Shown: piece after piece, positions 8,619 through 17,329 of the stretch
How positions within the stretch are numbered: position 1 is the first letter of the stretch
How the letters are laid out: each line of letters starts with the position of its first letter
Assembly (NCBI GenBank): GCA_900472575.1
Contig: UCIV01000019.1
Location: 62,001-126,000, forward strand
Source: Hyphomicrobiales bacterium
GTDB lineage: Bacteria; Pseudomonadota; Alphaproteobacteria; Rhizobiales; Rhizobiaceae
DNA: 64,000 nucleotides
Direction of reading: 5' to 3'
Notes under the pieces: model-generated
The model's database searches: none
What the model saw: the letters and a program-made list of their open reading frames with translations, nothing else
What the model was told of the DNA's origin: nothing
Position numbers and translations under genes: made by a program

Positions 8619-9944
8619 ATGGCCTTGGGTCCTACGCAACGCCTGAAGGACGGTGTCGCAGCCGTCGAAACCATGACTCGTTTCGCGCTTGCCGTTCTGG
8701 CGCTGGCGTCAGGCGTCTACACCTATCTCGGCGTCCGCTCGATCCTCGACGGATCGCCGACCGGCGTGTTCTTTGCCGCGATCATCTATTCGGTTTCGGT
8801 CTCGGTCGGCATCTATGCCTTCTGGTCCTATATGGCGCGCTTCTACCCGCATATCACCAGCCGGACCGGCAAGACCGCGATGCTGTTCGTGATGGCCTGT
8901 GGTGCGGCGATGATCCTTGCCATGTCGAGCTGGCTGAATGCTGCGGCCCTTGCCGGCTCTGCCGCCGTCGAGCAGCACCTTTCGGAAACAGTCGAAGGTT
9001 ACGCCGCAGATCTGGACCGCGCCCACCAGAACACGCTTGCCGTTCAGAGCCTGCTACCGGACATCCAGCGCGCCTCGGAGCGGTTTACCCAGCTTGCCGC
9101 CGTCGAGCGGCAATCCGGCTCGCTGACCGGCACGACGGGTTCGGGGAGCGTCGTGCAGCTTCTGACCCAGATGTCGGGGCAGATGAGATCGCTCGAGGCC
9201 AATATCAACGGTTCGCGCGAGCAGGTGGCGGAGCTTTTCGAGCAGGGGCAGAAGCGGCTGGAAACGATGCGTTCGCTGATCTCGGCACCCGGCCTGATCG
9301 CGCCGCGCGCCGACCAGTTTTCGACCGAAGCGGTGGCGCTGACCGGCGTCATCAGTTCGCTCGCCCAGACATCGATTGCCCCATCGATCCGCCGCGCGGC
9401 AGATGATCTCTCGCTCGGCTTCATTGCGCCTGTCGCCGATGGCAGCGATGCCAATCTGGTCAACCGGCAGGATCAGGTGATGGCCACGGTCAGAGCCTCT
9501 GTTGCCGCACAGTCGAAGGCACTTGCCAAGGCCGCTGACGAAATCCTTTCGCGCGCGCCGGTTGGGGAGCGCCGCTTCGTGCCTTTGTCTTCGGCTGAAG
9601 CCGTGCTGCATTATGCCGAAGACTTCATTCCCGCCTGGGCCGGAGCGATCTCTATCGATCTTCTGCCGGGCGTGATGGTGTTCATTCTCGCCGTCGCCCA
9701 CGCTTCGATCCGCCGACAGGAAGAGAAACTGCCCTATGCCGAGCGTATTACCGCGGCAGAACTGATGCGGGCGCTCGAAATCCAGCGCGCGCTTTCGGCC
9801 AATGGCGTCGATCTGGAGGCTGCCGTCGCGAGGGCTGAGGAGGAGAACAAGGCGGAGGGCGAAGGCACAACCGAAGAGCCGAACAATATCACCAATCTCG
9901 ATCCGCGCTCGCGCGGCAGGGACAGGCTGCATGACGATCGGTGA
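8619..9944 (+). CDS. Membrane protein with large coiled-coil-like domain, unknown function
   Basis: I do not recognise a named family. The 441-aa protein has three N-terminal membrane segments (about residues 20-40, 47-69 and 82-106), a long polar Gln/Glu/Arg-rich region (about 110-350) that looks helical and partly coiled coil, a fourth membrane segment (about 352-373), and a charged cytoplasmic tail rich in Glu. ATG 8619 is preceded by GGAG; TTG two codons upstream is less likely. Its end overlaps the next gene by 14 bp, so the two are translationally coupled. A shared envelope role is inferred. Confidence 0.75.
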   Translation: MALGPTQRLKDGVAAVETMTRFALAVLALASGVYTYLGVRSILDGSPTGVFFAAIIYSVSVSVGIYAFWSYMARFYPHITSRTGKTAMLFVMACGAAMILAMSSWLNAAALAGSAAVEQHLSETVEGYAADLDRAHQNTLAVQSLLPDIQRASERFTQLAAVERQSGSLTGTTGSGSVVQLLTQMSGQMRSLEANINGSREQVAELFEQGQKRLETMRSLISAPGLIAPRADQFSTEAVALTGVISSLAQTSIAPSIRRAADDLSLGFIAPVADGSDANLVNRQDQVMATVRASVAAQSKALAKAADEILSRAPVGERRFVPLSSAEAVLHYAEDFIPAWAGAISIDLLPGVMVFILAVAHASIRRQEEKLPYAERITAAELMRALEIQRALSANGVDLEAAVARAEEENKAEGEGTTEEPNNITNLDPRSRGRDRLHDDR

Positions 9945-10707
9945 AGCCATCCGCCGGATCGACGACGGCGTATTGATGCGCTGCGTATTCTATGTGCTGC
10001 TCGCAGCCTCCGCGACCTTTCTGGTGATCGATGTCCGCGAAATCGCAACTGCGAGCGCGGAATTGCCGGGTTTCGACCCGATGCATGACGATCAGCCCGT
10101 GTTGCCGCCTGCCTTGACCGACGGGCGTCCTGCCGCTCCACCGGTCGAGCCAGCAAGCCCGAGCGAGGTTTTGCGCAAGGCGATGACCTTCGACCTCAAA
10201 CCTGGCGGCGTACTGATGGTGGAAGGGACGATCGATCCGGGCGCGGCAGGACGGTTTGCGCAGGAAATCGAGGCACGCGGGGAATATGTAAAGACCGTGC
10301 AGCTGAACTCGCCGGGCGGTTCGGTGGATGACGCGATTGCGATGTCAAAACTCATCCGCGAGAAGAAGCTGCAAACCCGGATCGCTTCACGCGGGCTTTG
10401 CGCCTCGTCCTGCCCGATCGCCTTTTCCGGCGGCACCGAGCGTATCGCGGAAAAGGATGCGGTCATCGGCGTACATCAGGTGTTCAACGGCAGCCGCGAG
10501 CGGCCTTCAGCGGAACAGGCGATGTCGAGCGCGCAATCGACGACCGCGCGAGTTGCCCGGCATTTGGAAGAGATGGGCATCGGCTCCGGCCTGTGGCTGC
10601 ATGCGCTGGAGACGCCGCCCGACCGGCTCTATTATCTGACGGAAAAGGAAATGGCGGATTTCAAGCTGGTCACCCAGCCGATCCGAGCTGTCCGGACCAG
10701 CGGATAG
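9931..10707 (+). CDS. ClpP/SDH-like periplasmic protein (COG3904-like)
   Basis: The 258-aa protein has one N-terminal membrane anchor (about residues 12-32), a Pro-rich linker and a ClpP/crotonase-like domain. LNSPGGSVDDAIAMSKLI, GLCASSCPIAFSGG and VIGVHQVF match ClpP/SppA-type regions; the serine in CASSC and the histidine in GVHQ are the likely catalytic pair. The active site is predicted to face the periplasm. The ATG lies inside the end of the upstream membrane-protein gene. The substrate is unknown. Confidence 0.75.
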   Translation: MTIGEAIRRIDDGVLMRCVFYVLLAASATFLVIDVREIATASAELPGFDPMHDDQPVLPPALTDGRPAAPPVEPASPSEVLRKAMTFDLKPGGVLMVEGTIDPGAAGRFAQEIEARGEYVKTVQLNSPGGSVDDAIAMSKLIREKKLQTRIASRGLCASSCPIAFSGGTERIAEKDAVIGVHQVFNGSRERPSAEQAMSSAQSTTARVARHLEEMGIGSGLWLHALETPPDRLYYLTEKEMADFKLVTQPIRAVRTSG

Positions 10708-10716
10708 CAATGGCTT

Positions 10717-11997
10717 TTATCTAGCCTTGCGGCAGCTCAGGAAGTAGGCCGTCTGTCCGGCAACCAGCGCTAGCGCCAGCATGATGCCGGTAAAGGTGAT
10801 GACCGCCGACCAGCCGCCGGCGCTCCAGAATTTTCCGCCGATCGAACCGGCAATGCTGGAGCCCAGATAATAGGCCAGAAGATAAAGCGAGGAGGCATGC
10901 CCCTTGTTGGCTCCGGCCAGACGCCCGATGAGAGCGCTTGCGACCGCATGGGCCATGAAGAAGCCCGCCGTCAGCATGGCGATGCCGAGAATGATGAGGA
11001 TGAGTGGTGACGCCAGCGTGGTCATCAGCCCGGCAAACATCAGGATGATACCCGCCATCATCACCTGAAACTGGCCGAAACGGTCGCTCAGCGTGCCGCC
11101 GACCCAGGACGAGCCAACACCACAGAGATAGGCGGTGAAGATCAGGCCGAGTTCGGTCTGGTTGAGGTGATAGGGTTCGACCACCAGCCGGAAGCCGGAA
11201 TAGTTGTAGATGGTGACGAAGGATCCCATCAGCAGGAAGCCGATGAGAAAGAGCAGTGCCAGCGGGCCTTTCCTGACGTGGCCGAGCCAGGCCGACACGT
11301 GATGGCTGGCGTTGGACCGGCGCGGCTTAAAGTTGCGCGACGGCGGCAGCATGGTGAAGAAACCGATGGCGGCAGCAATGCCGAAAGCGCCGATGACCGC
11401 CAACGCTACGCGCCAGGACAGATACTCGGCGAGGATGCCGGTAAAGACACGGCCCGACATGCCTCCCAGCGCATTGCCGGCGATATAGAGGCCCATGGCG
11501 GCACCGATCCCCTTGGGATCGATCTCTTCCGACAGATAGGCCATGGCGACAGCCGGGACGCCACCAAGCAGCAGCCCCTCCAGCGCGCGGATCACCAGGA
11601 TGAGGTTCCAGCTGGGCATGACGGCGCAGGCAAGCGTGCAGAGCGACGCGCCCATCAGCGAACAGAACATCAGGCTGCGGCGACCGAAACGTTCGGAGAT
11701 CGCGGCGGCACAGAAGATGGCCAGCGCAAGCAGACCCGTCGACAGCGAGAGTGACAATGAGCTCATCGCCGGGCTGACTTTGAACTCGTCGGCAAAGATC
11801 GGCATCAACGGCTGCACGCAATAGAGCAGCGCAAAGGTCGAATAACCGGACATGAAAAGTGCCAGGCTAGCCTTTCGGTAGCCTGGCGTACCGCGCGTCA
11901 GATATTGTTTGGGAGGATCAGACTGAGGCGGGGCAATCGTGGGTTCTAGAATATCGATTTCGGAAGCTAAAGGACGGCTGGCGGCGGCGGACGGCAT
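10717..11997 (-). CDS. MFS transporter, YnfM-like
   Basis: This 426-aa inner-membrane protein has about 12 hydrophobic segments. The segments FALLYCVQPLMP, AMAYLSEEI, GLYIAGNALGGMSGR, GFLLMGSFVT and SSLYLLAYYLGSSIAG closely match what I recall of E. coli YnfM, a drug:H+ antiporter-type exporter. ATG 11997 has AGAAGG upstream; ATG 12039 is possible but lacks a ribosome site. It is divergent from a LysR gene, the same arrangement as ynfM-ynfL. The substrate is unknown. Confidence 0.88.
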   Translation of the reverse strand: MPSAAASRPLASEIDILEPTIAPPQSDPPKQYLTRGTPGYRKASLALFMSGYSTFALLYCVQPLMPIFADEFKVSPAMSSLSLSLSTGLLALAIFCAAAISERFGRRSLMFCSLMGASLCTLACAVMPSWNLILVIRALEGLLLGGVPAVAMAYLSEEIDPKGIGAAMGLYIAGNALGGMSGRVFTGILAEYLSWRVALAVIGAFGIAAAIGFFTMLPPSRNFKPRRSNASHHVSAWLGHVRKGPLALLFLIGFLLMGSFVTIYNYSGFRLVVEPYHLNQTELGLIFTAYLCGVGSSWVGGTLSDRFGQFQVMMAGIILMFAGLMTTLASPLILIILGIAMLTAGFFMAHAVASALIGRLAGANKGHASSLYLLAYYLGSSIAGSIGGKFWSAGGWSAVITFTGIMLALALVAGQTAYFLSCRKAR

Positions 11998-12089
11998 GAT
12001 AAAAAAGACCTTCTGGAATACCCCGAATCTAGCCAGCATGCGTTCATGTGTCCAATATATGGAGGACGCGTTCGTGATAGGTTTTAGAT

Positions 12090-12971
12090 ATGGAGCTTCG
12101 ACATCTTCGTTATTTCGTCGCCGTCGCGGAAGAATTGAATTTCACCCGGGCCGCGGCAAAACTCGGCATCGGCCAACCGCCGCTCAGCCAGCAGATCCGT
12201 GACCTCGAAACGGAGATCGGCTCGCAGCTGTTTCACCGAGTGGCGCATGGCGCCGAATTGACGGCCGCCGGTGTCGCCTTCCTTGCCGAGGCCAGGATCT
12301 CGCTTGCAGCCGCGGATCACGCAAAACTCGCGGCGCAAAGGGCTGCGCGTGGCGAAACGGGGCGTCTGACGCTCGGTTTTACGGCTTCGGCGACGTTCAA
12401 CCCGGCCGTGACGACGATCATCCGGCAGTTTCGGGCACGATGGTCGGAGGTCGCCCTGTCGCTGATCGAGATGAACAGCAACTGGCTGATGGAAAAGCTC
12501 AATCGAGGCGAGCTCGACGTCGCCTTCATCCGGCCGGGGCTGGAAGATCCGAAGGACGTGCGGCTGAAACGCATGGCGGACGAACAGATGCTGGTGGCGC
12601 TTCCCGTCGGTCATCCGCTTGCGGCACAAAGCCGCGTGAAGCTCGCAAGCCTTGCCGGCGAGCCTTTCATCATCTTTCCGCGCAATATGGGCCTCAGCCT
12701 CTATACAGACATCCTGCAGGCCTGCAAGGAAGCCGGTTTCGAGCTGACGGTGACACAGGAAGCCCCTCAAATCCCTTCGGTCGTCAATCTGGTCGCGGCG
12801 GGCCTTGGCGTGTCGATCGTGCCCAAATCACTTGCCAAGATCGAAATCGACGGCGTCGTGTTTCGACCGATAGAAGGGCCGCCGCTGGTGGCGCGACTGG
12901 GGATCGCCATGATGAAGGAACAACGATCCCCGATCGCCCTCAATCTGTTCGGCCTTGTGCAGGCGAGCTGA
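12090..12971 (+). CDS. LysR-family transcriptional regulator, YnfL-like
   Basis: The 293-aa protein has an N-terminal winged helix-turn-helix (LRYFVAVAEELNFTRAAAKLGIGQPPLSQQ in two overlapping parts) and a C-terminal periplasmic-binding-like effector domain. LysR proteins usually control the divergent neighbour, here the MFS exporter, from the 92-bp shared intergenic region. Two similar GCGTTC-containing segments lie in that region (about 12040 and 12068). The effector cannot be predicted. No strong Shine-Dalgarno precedes ATG 12090. Confidence 0.93.
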   Translation: MELRHLRYFVAVAEELNFTRAAAKLGIGQPPLSQQIRDLETEIGSQLFHRVAHGAELTAAGVAFLAEARISLAAADHAKLAAQRAARGETGRLTLGFTASATFNPAVTTIIRQFRARWSEVALSLIEMNSNWLMEKLNRGELDVAFIRPGLEDPKDVRLKRMADEQMLVALPVGHPLAAQSRVKLASLAGEPFIIFPRNMGLSLYTDILQACKEAGFELTVTQEAPQIPSVVNLVAAGLGVSIVPKSLAKIEIDGVVFRPIEGPPLVARLGIAMMKEQRSPIALNLFGLVQAS

Positions 12972-13523
12972 TCAGGCCTTTATTTCGCGCTCGCAAAAAG
13001 TGATGCGGTTGCTGAACGGGTCGATGACAGTGACCTCCAGTCCCCAGTCCGCCTGCTCCAGCCCCGGCCGCATATAGGGGTAGTTCTTACCGATCAACTC
13101 TTTCTGGAAGGCGGCCGCCCCCGACATGGGCACGAATACGCGCGCGCCGGGCGAGGCGTCACCGGCGTGTTCGGAGAGATGGATCAGCATGCCGCTGCGC
13201 GACATCTGGCAATAAAGCGGTGCAGTGGGCGCGAAGCGATGTTCCCAATCCACGGCAAAGCCGAGGAAATCCCGATAGAATTCCATCGCCTTCGTCACAT
13301 CGAAAATGCGGAAGATCGGGATGGCGGGCTGGATGGAGATCGCGTCTTTTCGCTCCGTCGGTTCGGCTGCCTCGATCTTTGCGGCAAGAACGTTCCAGTC
13401 ATCGTAACCGAACTGGGCGGAGACCAGTTCCAGTGCCTTGCTGTGGGAGAGTTCGACATTCTGTTCGGCAAGCGCATCGCGCAGGCTTTTTGCCATCAGT
13501 TTTGCATCGCGGAAATCGCGCAT
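12972..13523 (-). CDS. Glyoxalase/bleomycin-resistance superfamily protein
   Basis: The 183-aa protein has an N-terminal helical segment (residues 1-50, MRDFRDAKLMAKSLRDAL) as in glyoxalase-related proteins, followed by a VOC domain (IPIFRIFDVTKAMEFYRDFLGF ... VIDPFSNRITFCE). VOC proteins include glyoxalases, dioxygenases and antibiotic-binding proteins; the ligand here is unknown. ATG 13523 has AAAGGATG upstream. It ends directly against the convergent LysR stop. Confidence 0.85.
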   Translation of the reverse strand: MRDFRDAKLMAKSLRDALAEQNVELSHSKALELVSAQFGYDDWNVLAAKIEAAEPTERKDAISIQPAIPIFRIFDVTKAMEFYRDFLGFAVDWEHRFAPTAPLYCQMSRSGMLIHLSEHAGDASPGARVFVPMSGAAAFQKELIGKNYPYMRPGLEQADWGLEVTVIDPFSNRITFCEREIKA

Positions 13524-13701
13524 GACATCATCCTTTCAATGGACGAACGGCCAAATCAGGGCCCGCATTGCTGATCCGTTCGTCATCATTGGCCGGATGG
13601 TCGAGGATGATGGTCGGTTGGATGCATTCACCATGGCTGGATGCCGCGGGCGGCTGGCCGCATCCGGCCCTAGGGAATTGGTAGCGCAGCGGATTGTCGC
13701 A

Positions 13702-13733
13702 GGCAAGTGGATGACCGCCGTTCACCACTTGCC
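13702..13733. repeat. Inverted repeat upstream of coaBC
   Basis: GGCAAGTGG (13702-13710) and CCACTTGCC (13725-13733) are perfect 9-bp arms separated by 14 bp. It sits 67 bp before the coaBC start. It could be a regulatory site or leader hairpin; no T-tract follows. Confidence 0.4.
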
Positions 13734-13799
13734 ATTCACCACTCGGGAGGAAAGGCGATTGCAACTTTGAGGACAAGGTCTTAGCTTCCGGGCACTTCA

Positions 13800-15023
13800 A
13801 TGGCAGGCAAGACTATGGAACTCTCCGGCAAGCGTATTCTCCTCATCATCTCAGGCGGCATCGCGGCCTATAAGAGCCTCGACCTGATCCGCCGGCTGCG
13901 CGAGCGCGGCGGCGAGGTGAGGCCGCTGATGACGAAATCGGCGCAGGAATTCGTTACGCCGCTTGCCGTTGGCGCGCTGTCTTCAGGCCATGTCTATACG
14001 GAACTGTTTTCGCGCGAAGACGAGCAGGATGTCGGGCACATCAGGCTGGCGCGCGATTGCGACCTCGTTCTGGTGGCACCCGCCACGGCGAACCTGATGG
14101 CGAAGATGGCGCTTGGCCTGGCCGACGATCTGGCGAGCACCGTTCTGCTTGCGACCGACCGGCCGGTTCTCGTAGCACCCGCCATGAACCCGAAAATGTG
14201 GAATGCGGCTCCAACCCGCCGCAATGTCGAGGTTCTCCAGCGGGACGGGATTTCCTTCATCGGCCCGATGGCAGGTGAAATGGCGGAAAGCAATGAGGCA
14301 GGTATCGGGCGAATGGCCGAACCGCTGCAGATTGCGGCCGCGGTTATCGATCTTCTCGATAGTGGAGCAAAGCCGCTTGAAGGCCGAACCGCAATCGTTA
14401 CGTCCGGCCCGACCCATGAACCGATCGACCCGGTACGCTACATCGCCAACCGATCTTCCGGCCGCCAGGGGCATGCTATTGCCGCAGCGCTGGCAAAGCT
14501 CGGCGCAAAAGTTACGCTGGTTTCCGGCCCGGTGACGATCCCCGATCCAGCCGGCGTGACGACCGTTCATGTGGAGACGGCAAGCGAGATGCTGGATGCC
14601 GTCACCTCGCAATTGCCCGCGGATATCGCGGTGATGGTGGCGGCCGTTGCAGACTGGCGCGTGGTTTCTTCCGCCGACCAGAAGATAAAGAAGCAGCCGG
14701 GCGAGGCCCCTTCCCCGCTGCAGCTGGCGGAAAATCCGGATATCCTGAAAACCGTCGGCCACCATGCGAAGCGCCCGAAGCTCGTTGTCGGCTTTGCGGC
14801 CGAAACGCAGAATGTCGAGGCAAACGGCCGCGCCAAGCTGGAGCGCAAGGGCGCCGACATGATCGTCGCCAACGACGTTTCGCCGGAAACCGGCGTGATG
14901 GGCGGCGATAGAAACCGCGTGAAGATCATTTCAGCTCAGGGCATCGATGAATGGCCCGATCTTGCAAAAGATGAGGTTGCCGGACGGCTGGCGGCACTGA
15001 TCGCTTCCAAGCTGCAGAGCTAA
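13800..15023 (+). CDS. coaBC: Bifunctional phosphopantothenoylcysteine decarboxylase/synthetase
   Basis: CoaBC (Dfp) joins cysteine to 4'-phosphopantothenate and decarboxylates the product in coenzyme A synthesis. The 407-aa protein has the FMN-binding CoaC half (ISGGIAAYKSLDLIRR, APAMNPKMW, GIGRMAEP) and the CTP-dependent CoaB half (TSGPTHEPIDPVRYIANRSSG, AVADWR). ATG 13800 lacks a clear ribosome site; ATG 13815 five codons on is an alternative. The coaBC-dut pair is often close in Rhizobiaceae, but here they are 6 kb apart. Confidence 0.96.
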   Translation: MAGKTMELSGKRILLIISGGIAAYKSLDLIRRLRERGGEVRPLMTKSAQEFVTPLAVGALSSGHVYTELFSREDEQDVGHIRLARDCDLVLVAPATANLMAKMALGLADDLASTVLLATDRPVLVAPAMNPKMWNAAPTRRNVEVLQRDGISFIGPMAGEMAESNEAGIGRMAEPLQIAAAVIDLLDSGAKPLEGRTAIVTSGPTHEPIDPVRYIANRSSGRQGHAIAAALAKLGAKVTLVSGPVTIPDPAGVTTVHVETASEMLDAVTSQLPADIAVMVAAVADWRVVSSADQKIKKQPGEAPSPLQLAENPDILKTVGHHAKRPKLVVGFAAETQNVEANGRAKLERKGADMIVANDVSPETGVMGGDRNRVKIISAQGIDEWPDLAKDEVAGRLAALIASKLQS

Positions 15024-15038
15024 GGAGGAGCGAAAACC

Positions 15039-15404
15039 ATGAACCGGTTCACCCGCAGAGGCTTCGACGCCTTCGTGAAGACATTGCCGGGAACGACATT
15101 CGTCGACCAGTGGGACAGTCATGTCGCCAAGGTGGGCGACAAGGTGTTCACGCTTCTGAGCGAGGGCGACGAGGCTCGCATCGTGGTGAAATGTTCAGAG
15201 GAAAGTTTCGAGATCCTGACGGCGCTCGACGGGATCGGCCAGGCACCCTATTTCGCCAAGCGCAAATGGGTGGAGATCAAGGCGAGTGCGCCACTTTCCG
15301 AGGATGAACTCGTGCACTACGTGACCCGCTCCTACGAACTGGTGGCTGCCGGACTGACGAAGAAACTGCGGCTGGAACTTGGGATCACGCTACCAGTGGC
15401 GTGA
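15039..15404 (+). CDS. MmcQ/YjbR family DNA-binding-like protein
   Basis: The 121-aa protein has the small YjbR fold signature: FDAFVKTLPGTTFVDQWDSHVAKVGDKVF early, YFAKRKWVEIK in the middle, and LVHYVTRSYELVAAGLTKKLR at the C-terminus (cited here as separate segments). YjbR-type proteins resemble DNA-binding folds, but their role is unknown. AGGAG precedes the ATG, 15 bp after coaBC, so it is probably co-transcribed. Confidence 0.85.
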   Translation: MNRFTRRGFDAFVKTLPGTTFVDQWDSHVAKVGDKVFTLLSEGDEARIVVKCSEESFEILTALDGIGQAPYFAKRKWVEIKASAPLSEDELVHYVTRSYELVAAGLTKKLRLELGITLPVA

Positions 15405-15407
15405 AGA

Positions 15408-16214
15408 TCAGGCGGCTTCAGCGAGCAGCTTCGGCTGGAACAACAGCGCCTGCATGCCATCCGGGCAGACCTTGACGGCGCTGCCATCCGGGATTTCCAC
15501 CCAGGTATCGGCCTCGTCGTTCAAAGGTTCGGAGACGAGACAATAACCGCTTTTGGCACCTGCCGGGCCGGCCATTGGGGCGGCATAAAGGGTCGGCGGC
15601 TTGTGATCGGTGGCGTAACGCACGGCATAAAGCTGCTTGCCGTCAGAGAAACAGGCGGTGAAGCGCACCAGCGCCTCGCCGGATTTTTCGATCGACAGCG
15701 CCTCAACCGTTGCGACGGCCTTTTCCATTGCACCCAACGGATCGGCATCGAGGCCGAACTGCAGCGCAAGCAGGAAGATCATTTCGCTATCGGTCGTGCC
15801 GGTTCGGGCGCTGAACAGATCGTCCGAGAGCATGCTTTCCAGACGGCGGCGAATGCGATCGAAATTGGCGATCTGGCCGTTATGCATGAACGACCAGTGG
15901 CCGTGAACGAAGGGATGACAGTTGTCGCGCCGGGTTGCGCCCGTTGTTGCTGCGCGGACATGAGCGAGGAAAAGCGATGAACGGATCTGCCTTGCGAGGC
16001 TCCTCAGATTGCAGTCGGACCAGGCGGGCAGAACATCGCGGTAACGCCCCGGCTCAGGCCTGTCGCCATACCAGGCGATGCCGAAACCATCTCCGTTTGT
16101 GGCCGTCTTGGCGCGGGTTGCACAATGGGATTGCTCTATGAGGGAATGGGCGGGTGATGAAACAAGCTCTTCCAGATAAAGCGGTTCGCCTCGATAGGCA
16201 GCCCAGCGGCACAT
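15408..16214 (-). CDS. Class II glutamine amidotransferase (YafJ/EgtC-like)
   Basis: The 268-aa protein starts MCRWAAYRGEP, so Cys2 becomes the N-terminal nucleophile of an Ntn-type glutaminase after Met removal. Further hallmarks are NGDGFGIAWYG, LAHVRAATTG, NCHPFVHGHWSFMHNG and TDSEMIFLL. It is a stand-alone glutaminase domain with no fused synthase, similar to YafJ or EgtC. No ergothioneine genes are nearby, so the specific reaction is unknown. The start is fixed by the Cys2 requirement. Confidence 0.9.
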   Translation of the reverse strand: MCRWAAYRGEPLYLEELVSSPAHSLIEQSHCATRAKTATNGDGFGIAWYGDRPEPGRYRDVLPAWSDCNLRSLARQIRSSLFLAHVRAATTGATRRDNCHPFVHGHWSFMHNGQIANFDRIRRRLESMLSDDLFSARTGTTDSEMIFLLALQFGLDADPLGAMEKAVATVEALSIEKSGEALVRFTACFSDGKQLYAVRYATDHKPPTLYAAPMAGPAGAKSGYCLVSEPLNDEADTWVEIPDGSAVKVCPDGMQALLFQPKLLAEAA

Positions 16215-16482
16215 GGATTTTTTAACTCCGATAGAGATCGCGGCCAAACGTGGCGCATTGAGAGGAGGGTCGGGTTATTCGCCTAATGAAAAGTTAAGCT
16301 AACAGTATTCGTGACGGAAATGCGACGGGCGAAACTTCACGTTTTGCAACGCACATTAAGACTGTTGTGTGCAGGCAACGCTTTTCGGCTTGCCCGCACG
16401 GTACCGTACAGACCGCCCCATTTGCGGCCATTCCGTGGCATCAAGGGTTGCCGATGTTCCACCTCGGCCTAGATAAGAACCC

Positions 16483-17292
16483 ATGTCGCAACAAGCAAAT
16501 CCACGTGAAGCCCGGGATTCTTCCGGTTTCACACCATCCGGAGCAGTGGTTTCGGGTCTTCTCAGAGACTTCGACCGATGGGCACTGTTCCTTGATATCG
16601 ACGGGACGCTTATCGATCTGGCAGCCACGCCTGACGGGATCGTCGTTCCACCGAATCTCCCCACCACTCTTCACACGATCTCTAAAAAGCTCGGTGGCGC
16701 TCTGGCGCTGGTGACAGGTCGCGCCCTGCCTTATGCCGACCGGCTTTTCGAACCCTACCGATTTCCGATCGCGGGCCTTCATGGCGCTGAACGACGGATG
16801 TCGGATGGCCTCATAGAGCGTGTCACCGCGACACCGGAATTCGAAGTGCTGAAGGAACGCCTTGCGACAGAGGCCGCAGGACTGGACGGCGTGCTGATCG
16901 AGGACAAGGGGGCCGCAATCGGCGCGCATTACCGACAGGCCCCGCAGCTTCAGGCCCAGCTTGAAGCGCTGATGGAACGCGCCGCCATCGATGCAGGCAG
17001 CGATTTCATTTTGCAGCGCGGCAAAATGGTGATCGAACTTCGTCCGGCGCGAGCTAGCAAGGGTGAAGCCGTACGACACTTCCTCAGCGAACCCTGTTTT
17101 GAAGGCCGCTTACCGGTTGCGATCGGTGACGATCTAACCGACGAAGCCATGTTTGCGACCGCCAATGCGCTTGGCGGACTGTCGATCAGAATCGGCGAGG
17201 CGACCCTGCCTGACGGAAAAACCACGCAGGCGGCGATGCTTATCTCTTCCGCAGCCGAGCTGCGCGATATTCTGGCTGGTCTTTCTCGATAA
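16483..17292 (+). CDS. otsB: Trehalose-6-phosphate phosphatase
   Basis: OtsB removes phosphate from trehalose-6-phosphate, the second step of OtsAB trehalose synthesis. The 269-aa HAD-family protein has motif I (LFLDIDGTLIDL), motif II (LALVTGRAL) and motif IV (VAIGDDLTDEAMF). It lies 37 bp upstream of otsA, so the operon order is otsB-otsA. Trehalose is a common osmoprotectant in rhizobia. The ATG has only a weak ribosome site. Confidence 0.95.
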   Translation: MSQQANPREARDSSGFTPSGAVVSGLLRDFDRWALFLDIDGTLIDLAATPDGIVVPPNLPTTLHTISKKLGGALALVTGRALPYADRLFEPYRFPIAGLHGAERRMSDGLIERVTATPEFEVLKERLATEAAGLDGVLIEDKGAAIGAHYRQAPQLQAQLEALMERAAIDAGSDFILQRGKMVIELRPARASKGEAVRHFLSEPCFEGRLPVAIGDDLTDEAMFATANALGGLSIRIGEATLPDGKTTQAAMLISSAAELRDILAGLSR

Positions 17293-17329
17293 TGCGCCGG
17301 CTGTACTTCATCATTGGAAGGAATTTAAC

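Noticed and set aside
13528-13800. Possible 90-codon minus-strand gene between the glyoxalase gene and coaBC
   Set aside because: No domain or conserved-looking composition, no convincing ribosome site, and it spans the coaBC promoter and an inverted repeat.
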